From Pseudomonas cichorii (GTDB taxonomy: Bacteria; Pseudomonadota; Gammaproteobacteria; Pseudomonadales; Pseudomonadaceae): DNA of 64,000 nt. The stretch spans positions 851,001 to 915,000 of the forward strand of contig NZ_CP074349.1 in the NCBI RefSeq assembly GCF_018343775.1, written 5' to 3'. Position 1 is the first letter of the stretch, and the number at the start of each line of letters is the position of its first letter. Below are positions 46,073 through 53,817 of this stretch, in pieces. A program made the position numbers and the translations under genes. The notes under the pieces are model-generated. The model worked only from the letters and a program-made list of their open reading frames with translations. It did no database searches and was not told where the DNA came from.

Positions 46073-47245
46073 ATGGCCCAGCCTTACAGTGAGCGTAGTC
46101 GCGCCATCGAACCTTTTCATGTCATGGCGCTGTTGGCGCGGGCCAATGAATTACAGGCGGCGGGCCACGATGTCATTCACCTGGAAATCGGCGAGCCCGA
46201 TTTCACCACGGCAGAGCCCATCGTTGCGGCCGGGCAGGCGGCGCTGGCGGCCGGCAAGACCCGCTACACCGCTGCCCGTGGCCTGCCGGAATTGCGCCAG
46301 GCCATCGCCGGTTTCTATGCCCAGCGTTATGGGCTGGATATCGACCCGGAGCGAATTCTTGTCACGCCCGGTGGTTCAGGTGCGCTGCTGCTGGCCAGCA
46401 GTCTGCTGGTTGATCCCGGTAAGCACTGGTTGCTGGCCGATCCGGGTTACCCGTGCAACCGGCACTTTCTGCGTCTGGTGGAAGGTGCTGCGCAACTGGT
46501 ACCGGTCGGGCCGAAGGAGCGTTATCAACTGACACCCGAGTCGGTGGCGCAGCACTGGAATCAGGACAGCGTCGGTGCTCTGGTCGCCTCTCCAGCCAAC
46601 CCCACAGGCACGCTTCTGCATGTGGATGAGCTGGCCGCGTTGTCCCGTACGCTCAAGGCACGCAACGGCCATCTGGTGGTGGATGAGATCTATCACGGCC
46701 TGACTTACGGCGTTGACGCGAGCAGCGTGCTGGAAGTCGATAACGATGCGTTCGTCCTTAATAGTTTTTCAAAATATTTCGGCATGACGGGCTGGCGTCT
46801 GGGGTGGCTGGTGGCGCCTCCCGAAGCCGTTGCCGATCTGGAGAAGCTGGCGCAGAACCTCTACATCAGTGCTCCGAGCATGGCCCAGTATGCCGCGCTG
46901 GCCTGTTTCGAGCCGCAGACCATCGAGATTTTCGAGCAGCGCCGCGCCGAGTTCGGACGCCGCCGCGATTTCCTTTTGCCTGCCTTGCGCGAGCTGGGTT
47001 TTGGTATCGCCGTGGAGCCTGAAGGGGCTTTCTATCTATATGCCGATATCAGCGCCTTTGGTGGCGATGCCTTTGATTTTTGCCGGCACTTCCTCGAGAC
47101 CGAACACATTGCGTTCACTCCGGGTCTGGATTTCGGGCGTTATCAGGCGGGGCATCATGTGCGCTTTGCTTACACCCAAAGCCTGCCAAGGCTTGAAGAG
47201 GCGGTCGAGCGGATTGCCCGTGGCTTGCGGAGCTGGAAAGGCTGA
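46073..47245 (+). CDS. Class I/II PLP-dependent aminotransferase
   Basis: A 390-residue fold-type I enzyme with [10 protein letters not shown] near the N terminus, the ANPTG motif, the PLP lysine in [16 protein letters not shown], and VRFAYTQSL containing the substrate-carboxylate Arg. Resembles aspartate/aromatic-type aminotransferases of the PA4722 type; the exact substrate cannot be told from sequence. It begins after AAGGAAGAAA and its stop overlaps the sfsA start by one base (TGATG). Confidence 0.9.
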   Translation: MAQPYSERSRAIEPFHVMALLARANELQAAGHDVIHLEIGEPDFTTAEPIVAAGQAALAAGKTRYTAARGLPELRQAIAGFYAQRYGLDIDPERILVTPGGSGALLLASSLLVDPGKHWLLADPGYPCNRHFLRLVEGAAQLVPVGPKERYQLTPESVAQHWNQDSVGALVASPANPTGTLLHVDELAALSRTLKARNGHLVVDEIYHGLTYGVDASSVLEVDNDAFVLNSFSKYFGMTGWRLGWLVAPPEAVADLEKLAQNLYISAPSMAQYAALACFEPQTIEIFEQRRAEFGRRRDFLLPALRELGFGIAVEPEGAFYLYADISAFGGDAFDFCRHFLETEHIAFTPGLDFGRYQAGHHVRFAYTQSLPRLEEAVERIARGLRSWKG

Positions 47246-47958
47246 TGCGTTTTTCTCCTGAACTTGAGCAGGGTCGTCTGCTGATTCGCTACAAACGCTT
47301 CCTGGCCGACATCGAAACCGATAGCGGCGAGTTGCTGACCATTCACTGTCCCAATACCGGTTCGATGTTCAATTGCATGCTGCCGGGCGGGCGCGTCTGG
47401 TTCAGTCGCTCCAGTGATCCCAAGCGCAAGCTGCCGGGGACCTGGGAAATCAGCGAAACACCTCAGGGACGTTTTGCCTGCATCAATACCGGACGAGCCA
47501 ATACCCTGGTCGAGGAAGCATTGCGCGCCGGGGTCATCAGCGAGCTCAACGGTTTCACGGCGCTCAAGCGCGAAGTGGCTTACGGGCAGGAAAAAAGCCG
47601 GGTGGATTTTCGCCTCGAATACCCCGAAGGCTATGCCTATGTGGAGGTCAAGAGTGTCACGCTGGGCTTCGATGGGTCGGCAGTCGCGGCCTTTCCCGAT
47701 GCGGTCACCCAGCGCGGCGCTCGTCATTTGCGTGAGCTGGCGGCGCTGGCTCGCGAGGGTGTGCGTGCGGTCCTGCTGTATTGCGTGAACCTCACCGGCA
47801 TTGATGCGGTGCGTCCGGCAGAAGAGATCGACCCGGCCTATGCCGCTGCCTTGCGCGAAGCGGTAGCAGCGGGTGTCGAGGTACTGGCCTATGGGGTGCA
47901 ACTGACGCCTGAAGAGATTCGCATCGACAGGCGTCTGCAGGTTCAGGGCCTTATCTGA
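47245..47958 (+). CDS. sfsA: Sugar fermentation stimulation protein A homolog
   Basis: A 237-residue SfsA family protein with [14 protein letters not shown] near the N terminus and the nuclease-like [11 protein letters not shown]...[10 protein letters not shown] region (Asp, Glu-x-Lys pattern of PD-(D/E)XK enzymes) and an OB-like N-terminal part. Function in vivo is unclear: first described as a regulator of maltose genes in E. coli. Translationally coupled to the upstream aminotransferase, and convergent with the next gene with no spacer. Confidence 0.93.
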   Translation: MRFSPELEQGRLLIRYKRFLADIETDSGELLTIHCPNTGSMFNCMLPGGRVWFSRSSDPKRKLPGTWEISETPQGRFACINTGRANTLVEEALRAGVISELNGFTALKREVAYGQEKSRVDFRLEYPEGYAYVEVKSVTLGFDGSAVAAFPDAVTQRGARHLRELAALAREGVRAVLLYCVNLTGIDAVRPAEEIDPAYAAALREAVAAGVEVLAYGVQLTPEEIRIDRRLQVQGLI

Positions 47959-48291
47959 CTATTCGTTATCGTCAGACAGCATGACCCAGATACCTTTGGC
48001 GTCTTCCCGGCAGGGGATTGCAGTCAGCGACTGTCCTTCGCAAGGTCCCGCAACACATTCGCCATTCTCGACCAGAAACAGTGCGCCATGGCTGGCGCAC
48101 TGGATCAGGCTCGCGCTGTCATCCAGAAACCGGTCAGGCTCCCATTCCAGTGCAATGCCGCGATGGGGGCAGCGATTGCGGTAGACGAACACCCGCCCAT
48201 GACGACGCACTGCCAGCAGTTTCAGCCCTTCGGTTTCAAACCCGCGACTTTCTGCCTCGGGAAGGTCGGCAGCGGCACATAGGCGTTTCAT
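47959..48291 (-). CDS. Rieske [2Fe-2S] ferredoxin-type protein
   Basis: A 110-residue soluble Rieske protein with the two cluster motifs CPHRG (about 41-45) and CASHGALF (about 65-72), giving CxH...CxxH ligands. No membrane segment or oxygenase domain, so it is a small ferredoxin-like electron carrier of unknown partner. It is divergent from the heme-transport genes with a 255-base shared upstream region that contains a Fur-box-like sequence 30 bases before its start. Its stop meets the sfsA stop directly. Confidence 0.9.
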   Translation of the reverse strand: MKRLCAAADLPEAESRGFETEGLKLLAVRRHGRVFVYRNRCPHRGIALEWEPDRFLDDSASLIQCASHGALFLVENGECVAGPCEGQSLTAIPCREDAKGIWVMLSDDNE

Positions 48292-48320
48292 GAAGCGTGC
48301 TCGCCGGCTTGACGTTTAAA

Positions 48321-48335
48321 TGAAAACAATTATCA
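48321..48335. promoter_or_regulatory. Fur-box-like site
   Basis: TGAAAACAATTATCA matches the 7-1-7 Fur pattern TGATAAT-n-ATTATCA at most positions. It is 30 bases from the Rieske start and about 210 bases from hmuT, so it may serve either or both. It is less perfect than the Fur box at 53201. Confidence 0.55.
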
Positions 48336-48546
48336 AATGACTCCGATTCTCGAGTTGATGACGGTAAGAGAGCAATGAGGCTTGCCTCTTAATGCAATCT
48401 TAATCCGTCGATCCTGCATGTTCGCGGACAATTTCGCCCCTTGTTGCGAGCGCCTCCCAAGGAGTGCTCGCCACGTTGAAACGTTTTGCCCATCACCGGT
48501 GCTCATTAAAACTGCCAGGGTCCGGGCTTCTTGAAAGGAAATCTTC

Positions 48547-49461
48547 ATGCGATTTTTCAATAGCAGCGTATGTGCGGCTCTGGTCGGAATTGCCTTCAGT
48601 CACATGGCGCAAGCTGCACAGCCTGCTGATACCGAAGCCTCGCAACGCTGGGTGAGTGCCGGGGGGGCCTTGAGTGAATGGGTCGTTGCGCTGGGCGGCC
48701 AATCCAGGCTGGTGGGCGTCGACACCACCAGCCAGTATCCGGAGTCGCTCAGGTCGTTGCCGAGCATCGGTTATCAGCGCCAGCTGTCGTCCGAAGGCAT
48801 TCTCAGCCTGCGTCCGGACGTGCTGGTCGGGACCGAGGAGATGGGACCTCCGCCTGTGCTGGAACAATTGCGTGCGGCCAAGGTACAGGTTGAAGTGCTC
48901 CCGGCAGGGGCGGATATGGCAACCCTGAAAAGCAACCTGCAACGCCTTGGGGGGCTGTTGGGCGCTCCGGAGCAGGCCGCTCGCCTGATCGAACGTTATC
49001 AACAACAACTGGATAACCAGCAGCAGTGGATCGTCCAGGCGCAGAAAGGTGCTGAGGCTCCGGGTGTCCTGCTGCTGGTGGGCCATGGCGGCGGCAAGCC
49101 CATGGTTGCCGGCAAGGGGACGGCTGGCGACTGGCTGATTCAACAGGCGGGCGGTCGCAATCTGGCGACCCATGACGGGTACAAGGTGTTTTCGGTCGAG
49201 GCCATGGCCGGGCTGGCTCCACAGGTACTGATCGTGGCCGATCGCGCCCTGCGTGGTGATGCCGCTCGCAAGGCGCTGTTCAAGGAAAACCCTGCATTGT
49301 CCGCCACGCCTGCGGCACGCGATGACCGGGTGTTCGATCTGGACCCGACGCTGCTGGTGGGTGGTCTGGGCCCACGTCTGCCCGACAATCTGCAAAAGTT
49401 GTCTCACGCGCTTTACCCAACTGCCAAGCCCTTGAGCGCTGCCGTTCGCTCTGAGCCATGA
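48547..49461 (+). CDS. hmuT: Heme ABC transporter substrate-binding protein
   Basis: Periplasmic heme-binding component. The 304-residue protein has a signal peptide (1-23, cleavage after AQA), then a class III binding-protein fold with two lobes joined by a long helix (about 130-165). HmuT/PhuT-type features are WVSAGGALSEWVVALG, VGVDTTSQYPE (a Tyr available as heme ligand) and IGYQRQLSSEGILSLRPDVL. It is the first gene of hmuTUV and overlaps hmuU by 4 bases. Confidence 0.92.
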   Translation: MRFFNSSVCAALVGIAFSHMAQAAQPADTEASQRWVSAGGALSEWVVALGGQSRLVGVDTTSQYPESLRSLPSIGYQRQLSSEGILSLRPDVLVGTEEMGPPPVLEQLRAAKVQVEVLPAGADMATLKSNLQRLGGLLGAPEQAARLIERYQQQLDNQQQWIVQAQKGAEAPGVLLLVGHGGGKPMVAGKGTAGDWLIQQAGGRNLATHDGYKVFSVEAMAGLAPQVLIVADRALRGDAARKALFKENPALSATPAARDDRVFDLDPTLLVGGLGPRLPDNLQKLSHALYPTAKPLSAAVRSEP

Positions 49462-50495
49462 AAGCCCTGATATCAGCGCGTGCTCTGTTTATCGGGCTGA
49501 CAGTCCTGTGCATCGCTGCATTCTGGCTGTCGCTGGCCCTCGGGCCGGTGAGTCTGCCGCTGGCCGATACCTTGCGTGCGGCTTTGCGGCTGCTGGGGAT
49601 GCCGGTGGCGGGGGAGAATCTTGAGCAAGCTGAACTGATTCTTGGCCAGATTCGTGTGCCGCGCACTTTGCTGGGCCTGGCGGTTGGCGCAGTGCTGGCG
49701 TTGTCCGGGGTGGCGATGCAGGGGCTGTTCCGAAATCCGCTGGCCGATCCGGGGTTGGTCGGGGTTTCCAGTGGTGCTGCGCTGGGGGCGGCACTGGCGA
49801 TTGTGGGCGGTGCCTTGTGGGGAAATGTCTCGCAGGTTATCGCGCCTTATCTGTTGTCGGTCTGTGCGGTGGTCGGTGGGCTGGTGGTGACCAGCATGGT
49901 GTACCGGCTGGGCCGGCGAGATGGCCAGACCAGCGTTGCAACCATGCTGCTGGCCGGTATTGCGCTGACGGCGTTGTCGGCATCGATCATCGGTCTGCTG
50001 ACCTATCTGGCGGATGACGCCACGCTACGTACGCTCACCTTCTGGAACATGGGCAGCCTCAATGGTGCTACTTATGCCCGGTTATGGCCGCTGCTGCTGG
50101 TGTGCGTGGCGATCATCTTCTGGCTGCCTCGTCGGGCCAAAGCCCTGAATGCCTTGCTGTTGGGGGAGTCCGAGGCACGTCATCTGGGCATCAATGTTGA
50201 AGCCCTCAAGCGTGAGCTGGTTTTCTGCACGGCGCTGGGTGTCGGAGCGGCGGTGGCGGCTGCCGGGCTAATCGGTTTCATCGGTCTTGTGGTGCCGCAT
50301 CTGGTGCGTTTGCTGGTGGGGCCGGATCACCGGGTTCTTTTACCTGCCTCGGCGTTGGCGGGTGCCAGCCTGTTGCTGTTTGCCGACATTTTTGCCCGTC
50401 TGGTGCTGGCGCCTGCGGAGTTGCCTATCGGCATCGTCACGGCATTGTTGGGCGCGCCATTCTTCCTGTATCTGCTGGTGAGAGGGCGTCACTGA
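49458..50495 (+). CDS. hmuU: Heme ABC transporter permease
   Basis: Inner-membrane FecCD/BtuC-type permease of 345 residues with about ten membrane helices. The family segments are present: [40 protein letters not shown] (cytoplasmic coupling loop) and [17 protein letters not shown]. Couples HmuT to HmuV. ATG overlaps the hmuT stop; its own stop overlaps the hmuV start by one base. Confidence 0.94.
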   Translation: MKALISARALFIGLTVLCIAAFWLSLALGPVSLPLADTLRAALRLLGMPVAGENLEQAELILGQIRVPRTLLGLAVGAVLALSGVAMQGLFRNPLADPGLVGVSSGAALGAALAIVGGALWGNVSQVIAPYLLSVCAVVGGLVVTSMVYRLGRRDGQTSVATMLLAGIALTALSASIIGLLTYLADDATLRTLTFWNMGSLNGATYARLWPLLLVCVAIIFWLPRRAKALNALLLGESEARHLGINVEALKRELVFCTALGVGAAVAAAGLIGFIGLVVPHLVRLLVGPDHRVLLPASALAGASLLLFADIFARLVLAPAELPIGIVTALLGAPFFLYLLVRGRH

Positions 50496-51262
50496 TGTTA
50501 CGAGCCGAAAATCTGCACATTCATCGGGGCACGCAAAGTGTTCTGGCGGATATCGATCTGCAATTGCTGCCCGCAGAAGTGCTGGGAGTGCTCGGTCCCA
50601 ATGGGGCCGGCAAAAGTACGCTGCTGGCAGCCCTGTGCGCAGAACTCGAACCTTCTCAAGGAGACGTCTGGTTGCAGCAGCGGCTGCTCTCGCAGTGGCC
50701 GGGTGCCGAGCGGGCACGAAAGCTGGCTGTGCTGCCGCAAAGCTCTACCCTGAGTTTCGCGTTTCGTGTCGATGAAGTCGTCTCCATGGGACGCTTGCCT
50801 CATGAAACCGGCCGTGAAGTCGATGAGCAGGTGGTGCGCGAAGCGCTTCAGGCTGCCGATGCCCTGCACCTTGCCGAACGCAGTTACATGACCCTGTCGG
50901 GTGGTGAGCGTCAGCGAGTGCATCTGGCACGGGTGCTGGCGCAACTCTGGCCCGGCACAGGCAATTGCACGCTTCTGCTTGATGAGCCGACGTCCATGCT
51001 CGATCCCTTGCATCAGCACACCACGTTGCAGGCGGTACGAGATTTTGCCAATCGCGGCGCGGCCGTGATGGTCATCCTGCATGACCTGAACCTGGCGGCT
51101 CGTTACTGTGATCGACTATTGTTGCTCGACAAGGGAAGAGTCTATTCGCTGGATCGTCCCGAGGTTGTCTTGCAACCGGATGCTCTCAAGGCAGTGTTTG
51201 GCCTGGAAGTATTGGTGCAGAGCCATCCCGAGAGGGGACATCCGCTGATCATCGCGCGTTGA
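50495..51262 (+). CDS. hmuV: Heme ABC transporter ATP-binding protein
   Basis: The 255-residue ATPase has Walker [15 protein letters not shown], signature [15 protein letters not shown], Walker [12 protein letters not shown] and the H-loop [12 protein letters not shown]. The insert between signature and Walker B ([10 protein letters not shown]) is typical of HmuV. Shares a one-base overlap with hmuU. The order T-U-V equals phuTUV of P. aeruginosa. Confidence 0.95.
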   Translation: MLRAENLHIHRGTQSVLADIDLQLLPAEVLGVLGPNGAGKSTLLAALCAELEPSQGDVWLQQRLLSQWPGAERARKLAVLPQSSTLSFAFRVDEVVSMGRLPHETGREVDEQVVREALQAADALHLAERSYMTLSGGERQRVHLARVLAQLWPGTGNCTLLLDEPTSMLDPLHQHTTLQAVRDFANRGAAVMVILHDLNLAARYCDRLLLLDKGRVYSLDRPEVVLQPDALKAVFGLEVLVQSHPERGHPLIIAR

Positions 51263-51295
51263 AAAGGTAAGTCCACCAAGCGTCTTTTTCTGGCT

Positions 51296-52177
51296 GTGGT
51301 CTTGGTATGCCTCAATACTTGCCAAATATCACTTCGTTTGCCAAATTTACTCCTCTGGCAAAGCCCGTGTGAGCATGGGCATTTGGACTTACGCATGATT
51401 CGTGACAACAAGAGTGGTCAGGCGCTGAGCGCGCAACAACTGGCCGAGCGTCTGGCAGTTGCTTCGCGTGTTCTGGTTGGCGAGCAGCACGACAACCCCG
51501 ATCACCATGCATTGGAGTTATGGCTTATGCAGGTGCTGGCTGCACGGCGTCCGCAAGGCAGTCTGTTACTGGAGATGCTGAACCCCGATCAGCAGGCCAG
51601 GGTCACTGCGGTTCAGTCTGATCTGGTCCAGGAGAAATACCCGTCCGATTTGCCAGTAGCGCTGAGTTGGCAAAAGGCCTGGGACTGGTCGTTGTATGGC
51701 TCGCTGATGCGCTATCTGCTGGCTCAGCCTTATCCTGTGATGTCCGCCAATCTCGATACCAATGAAATCATGCCGACTTACCGGCAGGCCCCCGAATCAA
51801 GTGGTTCTCTTTCTGCGGCTCCAGCCGTGCATGAGCGGCTGCTGGCGCTTATTCGTGATAGCTATGGCGTGTTGCCCGAAGATCGGTTGCCTGCGCTGCT
51901 GGCGGTTCAGCAACAGCGCGACCGGCGAATGGCCCAAAGCCTGTTAGCTGCTCCCTTGCCAAGTGTGCTGTTTGCCGATGCCTGGCACGTGCGCAAGGAT
52001 GTGGGAGTGCCTTTGCATCTGGCTGACCTTGGCGTCACCGAGCCTGCGGTAGTGCTGCTTCTGGCCCGGATGGGTGAAGAGGTCGAGCCGCAGAGCGCCG
52101 ATTACGTCTGGTATACGGCAGCCACTCCCGAAAAGCATTCTGGCGCTCAACTTCATCAGTCTCCACCCGGGGCCTGA
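51296..52177 (+). CDS. ChaN-like heme-associated protein with degraded N terminus
   Basis: A ChaN family (DUF399) protein, in P. aeruginosa encoded as phuW after phuV; ChaN of Campylobacter is a heme-binding lipoprotein. Family segments include RVLVGEQHDNPDHHALEL (about 56-73) and PVMSANLDTNEIMPTY. The start is doubtful: the open frame begins right after the hmuV stop and reads KRLFLAVVLVCLNTCQ, a lipoprotein-like signal, but no ATG/GTG/TTG precedes it. GTG 51296 lies inside that segment; ATG 51395 would remove it. The lipobox (LNTC) is also poor. The gene may be expressed without proper export, or with a non-canonical start. Confidence 0.75.
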   Translation: MVLVCLNTCQISLRLPNLLLWQSPCEHGHLDLRMIRDNKSGQALSAQQLAERLAVASRVLVGEQHDNPDHHALELWLMQVLAARRPQGSLLLEMLNPDQQARVTAVQSDLVQEKYPSDLPVALSWQKAWDWSLYGSLMRYLLAQPYPVMSANLDTNEIMPTYRQAPESSGSLSAAPAVHERLLALIRDSYGVLPEDRLPALLAVQQQRDRRMAQSLLAAPLPSVLFADAWHVRKDVGVPLHLADLGVTEPAVVLLLARMGEEVEPQSADYVWYTAATPEKHSGAQLHQSPPGA

Positions 52178-52296
52178 TACCACTGGCTCGGTTTTTTCTC
52201 TTCTTTGTGTAGTCCTTTTCTCTGACTGAGGTGTGCTCATGTCTGGCAAGGACCGCTCCTATATTGTCCTGCTCATGTTTTTCGGAGCGGGATGCC

Positions 52297-53076
52297 ATGC
52301 AGGAAATGACAGCAGATGACGAGCGACTGGCTCTCCAGGCGTTGAGCCTGCTTGATCTGTTCGCCTTTAGCAGTGATGACACCGAACAGCGGATTGTCGC
52401 CCTGTGTCAACGCGCGGTGACGCCTTTGGGGGCGATCGCGGCGGTGTCTGTGTCGCCACGTTTCGTGTGTCTGGCACGCACGACTCTTGATCGTCTGCAG
52501 GCCCCGGGTATCCGGGTGGTGGCGTTGGCTAACTTCCCCTATGGCGGCCCATGCATCGAGCCTGTGGTGGCGGAGGTGCGTGCAGCGGTGATGTCTGGTG
52601 CTGACGAGGTGGATGTGGTCTATCCGTTTCGTGCTCTTCTGTCCGGCGACCAGCAGACCGGCATGGATATGATCACGGCCTGCAAGGCTGCGTGCGGCAG
52701 TCGCGTCGCGTTGACGGTTACCCTCGAAACCGGTGATTTGCGTGATCCTCAGATCATCCTGCATGCCTGTCGCAGTGCCATTCTGTGTGGTGCCGACTTT
52801 CTCAAGACCAGCACCGGTCGAGGGCTGGCCAGCACCACGCCGCAAGCGGTGCGCATCGTGCTGGAGTCCATTGCCGAGGTGGGCGGGCAGGTGGGTTTCA
52901 AGGTCGCCGGAGGAATCCGTACTTTTGCCGATGCAAGGGGCTTCATGGACATGGCGCGCTCCCGTTTCGGGCCGCACTGGATCAATGTCGACAGGGTGCG
53001 CCTTGGATCTTCGACACTGCTGGACGATTTGCTGGTGTGCCTGGGCGTACTGGAGCCGGACCTCAGGAAATCCTGA
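52297..53076 (+). CDS. deoC: Deoxyribose-phosphate aldolase
   Basis: Cleaves 2-deoxyribose-5-phosphate to glyceraldehyde-3-phosphate and acetaldehyde in deoxynucleoside use. The 259-residue TIM barrel has GADEVDVVYP (proton-relay Asp), the Schiff-base Lys in GADFLKTSTG and the second Lys in GFKVAGGIRT, the same length as E. coli DeoC. ATG 52297 follows GGAG with 9-base spacing. No other deo genes are nearby; it lies between the heme genes and PrrF. Confidence 0.93.
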   Translation: MQEMTADDERLALQALSLLDLFAFSSDDTEQRIVALCQRAVTPLGAIAAVSVSPRFVCLARTTLDRLQAPGIRVVALANFPYGGPCIEPVVAEVRAAVMSGADEVDVVYPFRALLSGDQQTGMDMITACKAACGSRVALTVTLETGDLRDPQIILHACRSAILCGADFLKTSTGRGLASTTPQAVRIVLESIAEVGGQVGFKVAGGIRTFADARGFMDMARSRFGPHWINVDRVRLGSSTLLDDLLVCLGVLEPDLRKS

Positions 53077-53085
53077 ACGACAGGC

Positions 53086-53199
53086 AAAAAAAGACCCGGC
53101 AAAAAGCCGGGTCAAAAACCGTGATTAGCCTGATGAGGAGATAATCCTGAAAGTCCGAACCAAGGTCTTTCAGGTTATCGGCCAGTCTCGCGACCGGTT
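53086..53199 (-). ncRNA. prrF: PrrF iron-responsive small RNA
   Basis: Fur-repressed sRNA that, with Hfq, shuts down iron-rich proteins in iron starvation. On the minus strand the RNA would start AACCGGTCGCGAG (like PrrF1 of P. aeruginosa) and contain the conserved pairing core ATTATCTCCTCATCAGGC followed by TAATCACGG and TTTTT. It ends in the terminator GACCCGGC-TTTTT-GCCGGGTC (53113-53093) with seven T to 53086. It sits beside heme-transport genes, as in P. aeruginosa, where two tandem copies lie next to phuW; only one copy is here. Confidence 0.92.
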
Positions 53200-53200
53200 G

Positions 53201-53233
53201 TGATAATCATAACGATTCTCATTTCTAAGTCAA
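53201..53233 (-). promoter_or_regulatory. prrF promoter with overlapping Fur box
   Basis: On the minus strand, TTGACT (53233-53228) and TATGAT (53211-53206) with a 16-base spacer form a good sigma-70 promoter, giving a start near 53199. The Fur site TGAGAATCGTTATGATTATC (53221-53202) overlaps spacer and -10, the classical arrangement for repression by Fe-Fur. Confidence 0.9.
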
Positions 53234-53271
53234 CAGTTCTTTTTTCACGCATCAATGCCCCACCAAATCCG

Positions 53272-53294
53272 GTAGGAGCGAATTCATTCGCGAA
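53272..53294. repeat. Single REP sequence
   Basis: One copy of the REP unit with core GAGCGAATTCATTCGCGAA, preceded by GTAG, in the gap between PrrF and the pentapeptide-repeat gene. The rest of 53234-53377 has no gene that I can see. Confidence 0.85.
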
Positions 53295-53377
53295 GAAGGT
53301 ATGAAGAAAGACATCAAAAAATCAACGCAACACAAAGCCCGCATGCATTGCGCACGCAGGCTTGATACAGGTGTTGC

Positions 53378-53722
53378 CTAGCGGGTGTGGTAGCGCATGC
53401 GGGTCCCGAAGGTCACCGACATGCGGATCTCGTCCGCCGATAGCTCTGGCGGGAAGAACGCGCCAGAGATTTGTGCATGCGCGATGCTTGCGCCTTCCAT
53501 CGGGGTATGGCGCAAGTCCAGGCCGCGAAGGTCGGCAGAGCGGAAGTAGGCGTCGGTAAAGTCGATGCCCCTCGCATCAAGAGCACGCAAGTCCAGGCCA
53601 CGGAAATCCCCACCGACCATATCGATCGTGCCTGTTTTGGGCTTCTCCTGATTGAAGCCTTCGACATCATCTCTACGCAACAGCATGTAAAGCGGCGAAT
53701 CGAGCTGCTTGGGCTGGCTCAT
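53378..53722 (-). CDS. Pentapeptide-repeat protein
   Basis: A 114-residue cytoplasmic protein whose middle part (about 36-88) fits A(D/N)LxX pentapeptide repeats: GGDFRGLDLRALDARGIDF, then RSADLRGLDLRH. About eight to ten repeats would form a short right-handed beta-helix. No signal peptide. Function unknown; some pentapeptide-repeat proteins bind gyrase, but this one is too short for that to be assumed. Starts close to the two-domain kinase-like gene upstream and could be cotranscribed with it. Confidence 0.8.
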   Translation of the reverse strand: MSQPKQLDSPLYMLLRRDDVEGFNQEKPKTGTIDMVGGDFRGLDLRALDARGIDFTDAYFRSADLRGLDLRHTPMEGASIAHAQISGAFFPPELSADEIRMSVTFGTRMRYHTR

Positions 53723-53817
53723 GGGTGCCTCTGTGGTTTGTTGGAATTATGGCGCCATTATATCGCCATCATTGTCGAGCCGTGAAGCGCTAGCTGCCCA
53801 ACGGCTCGACGTTCATT

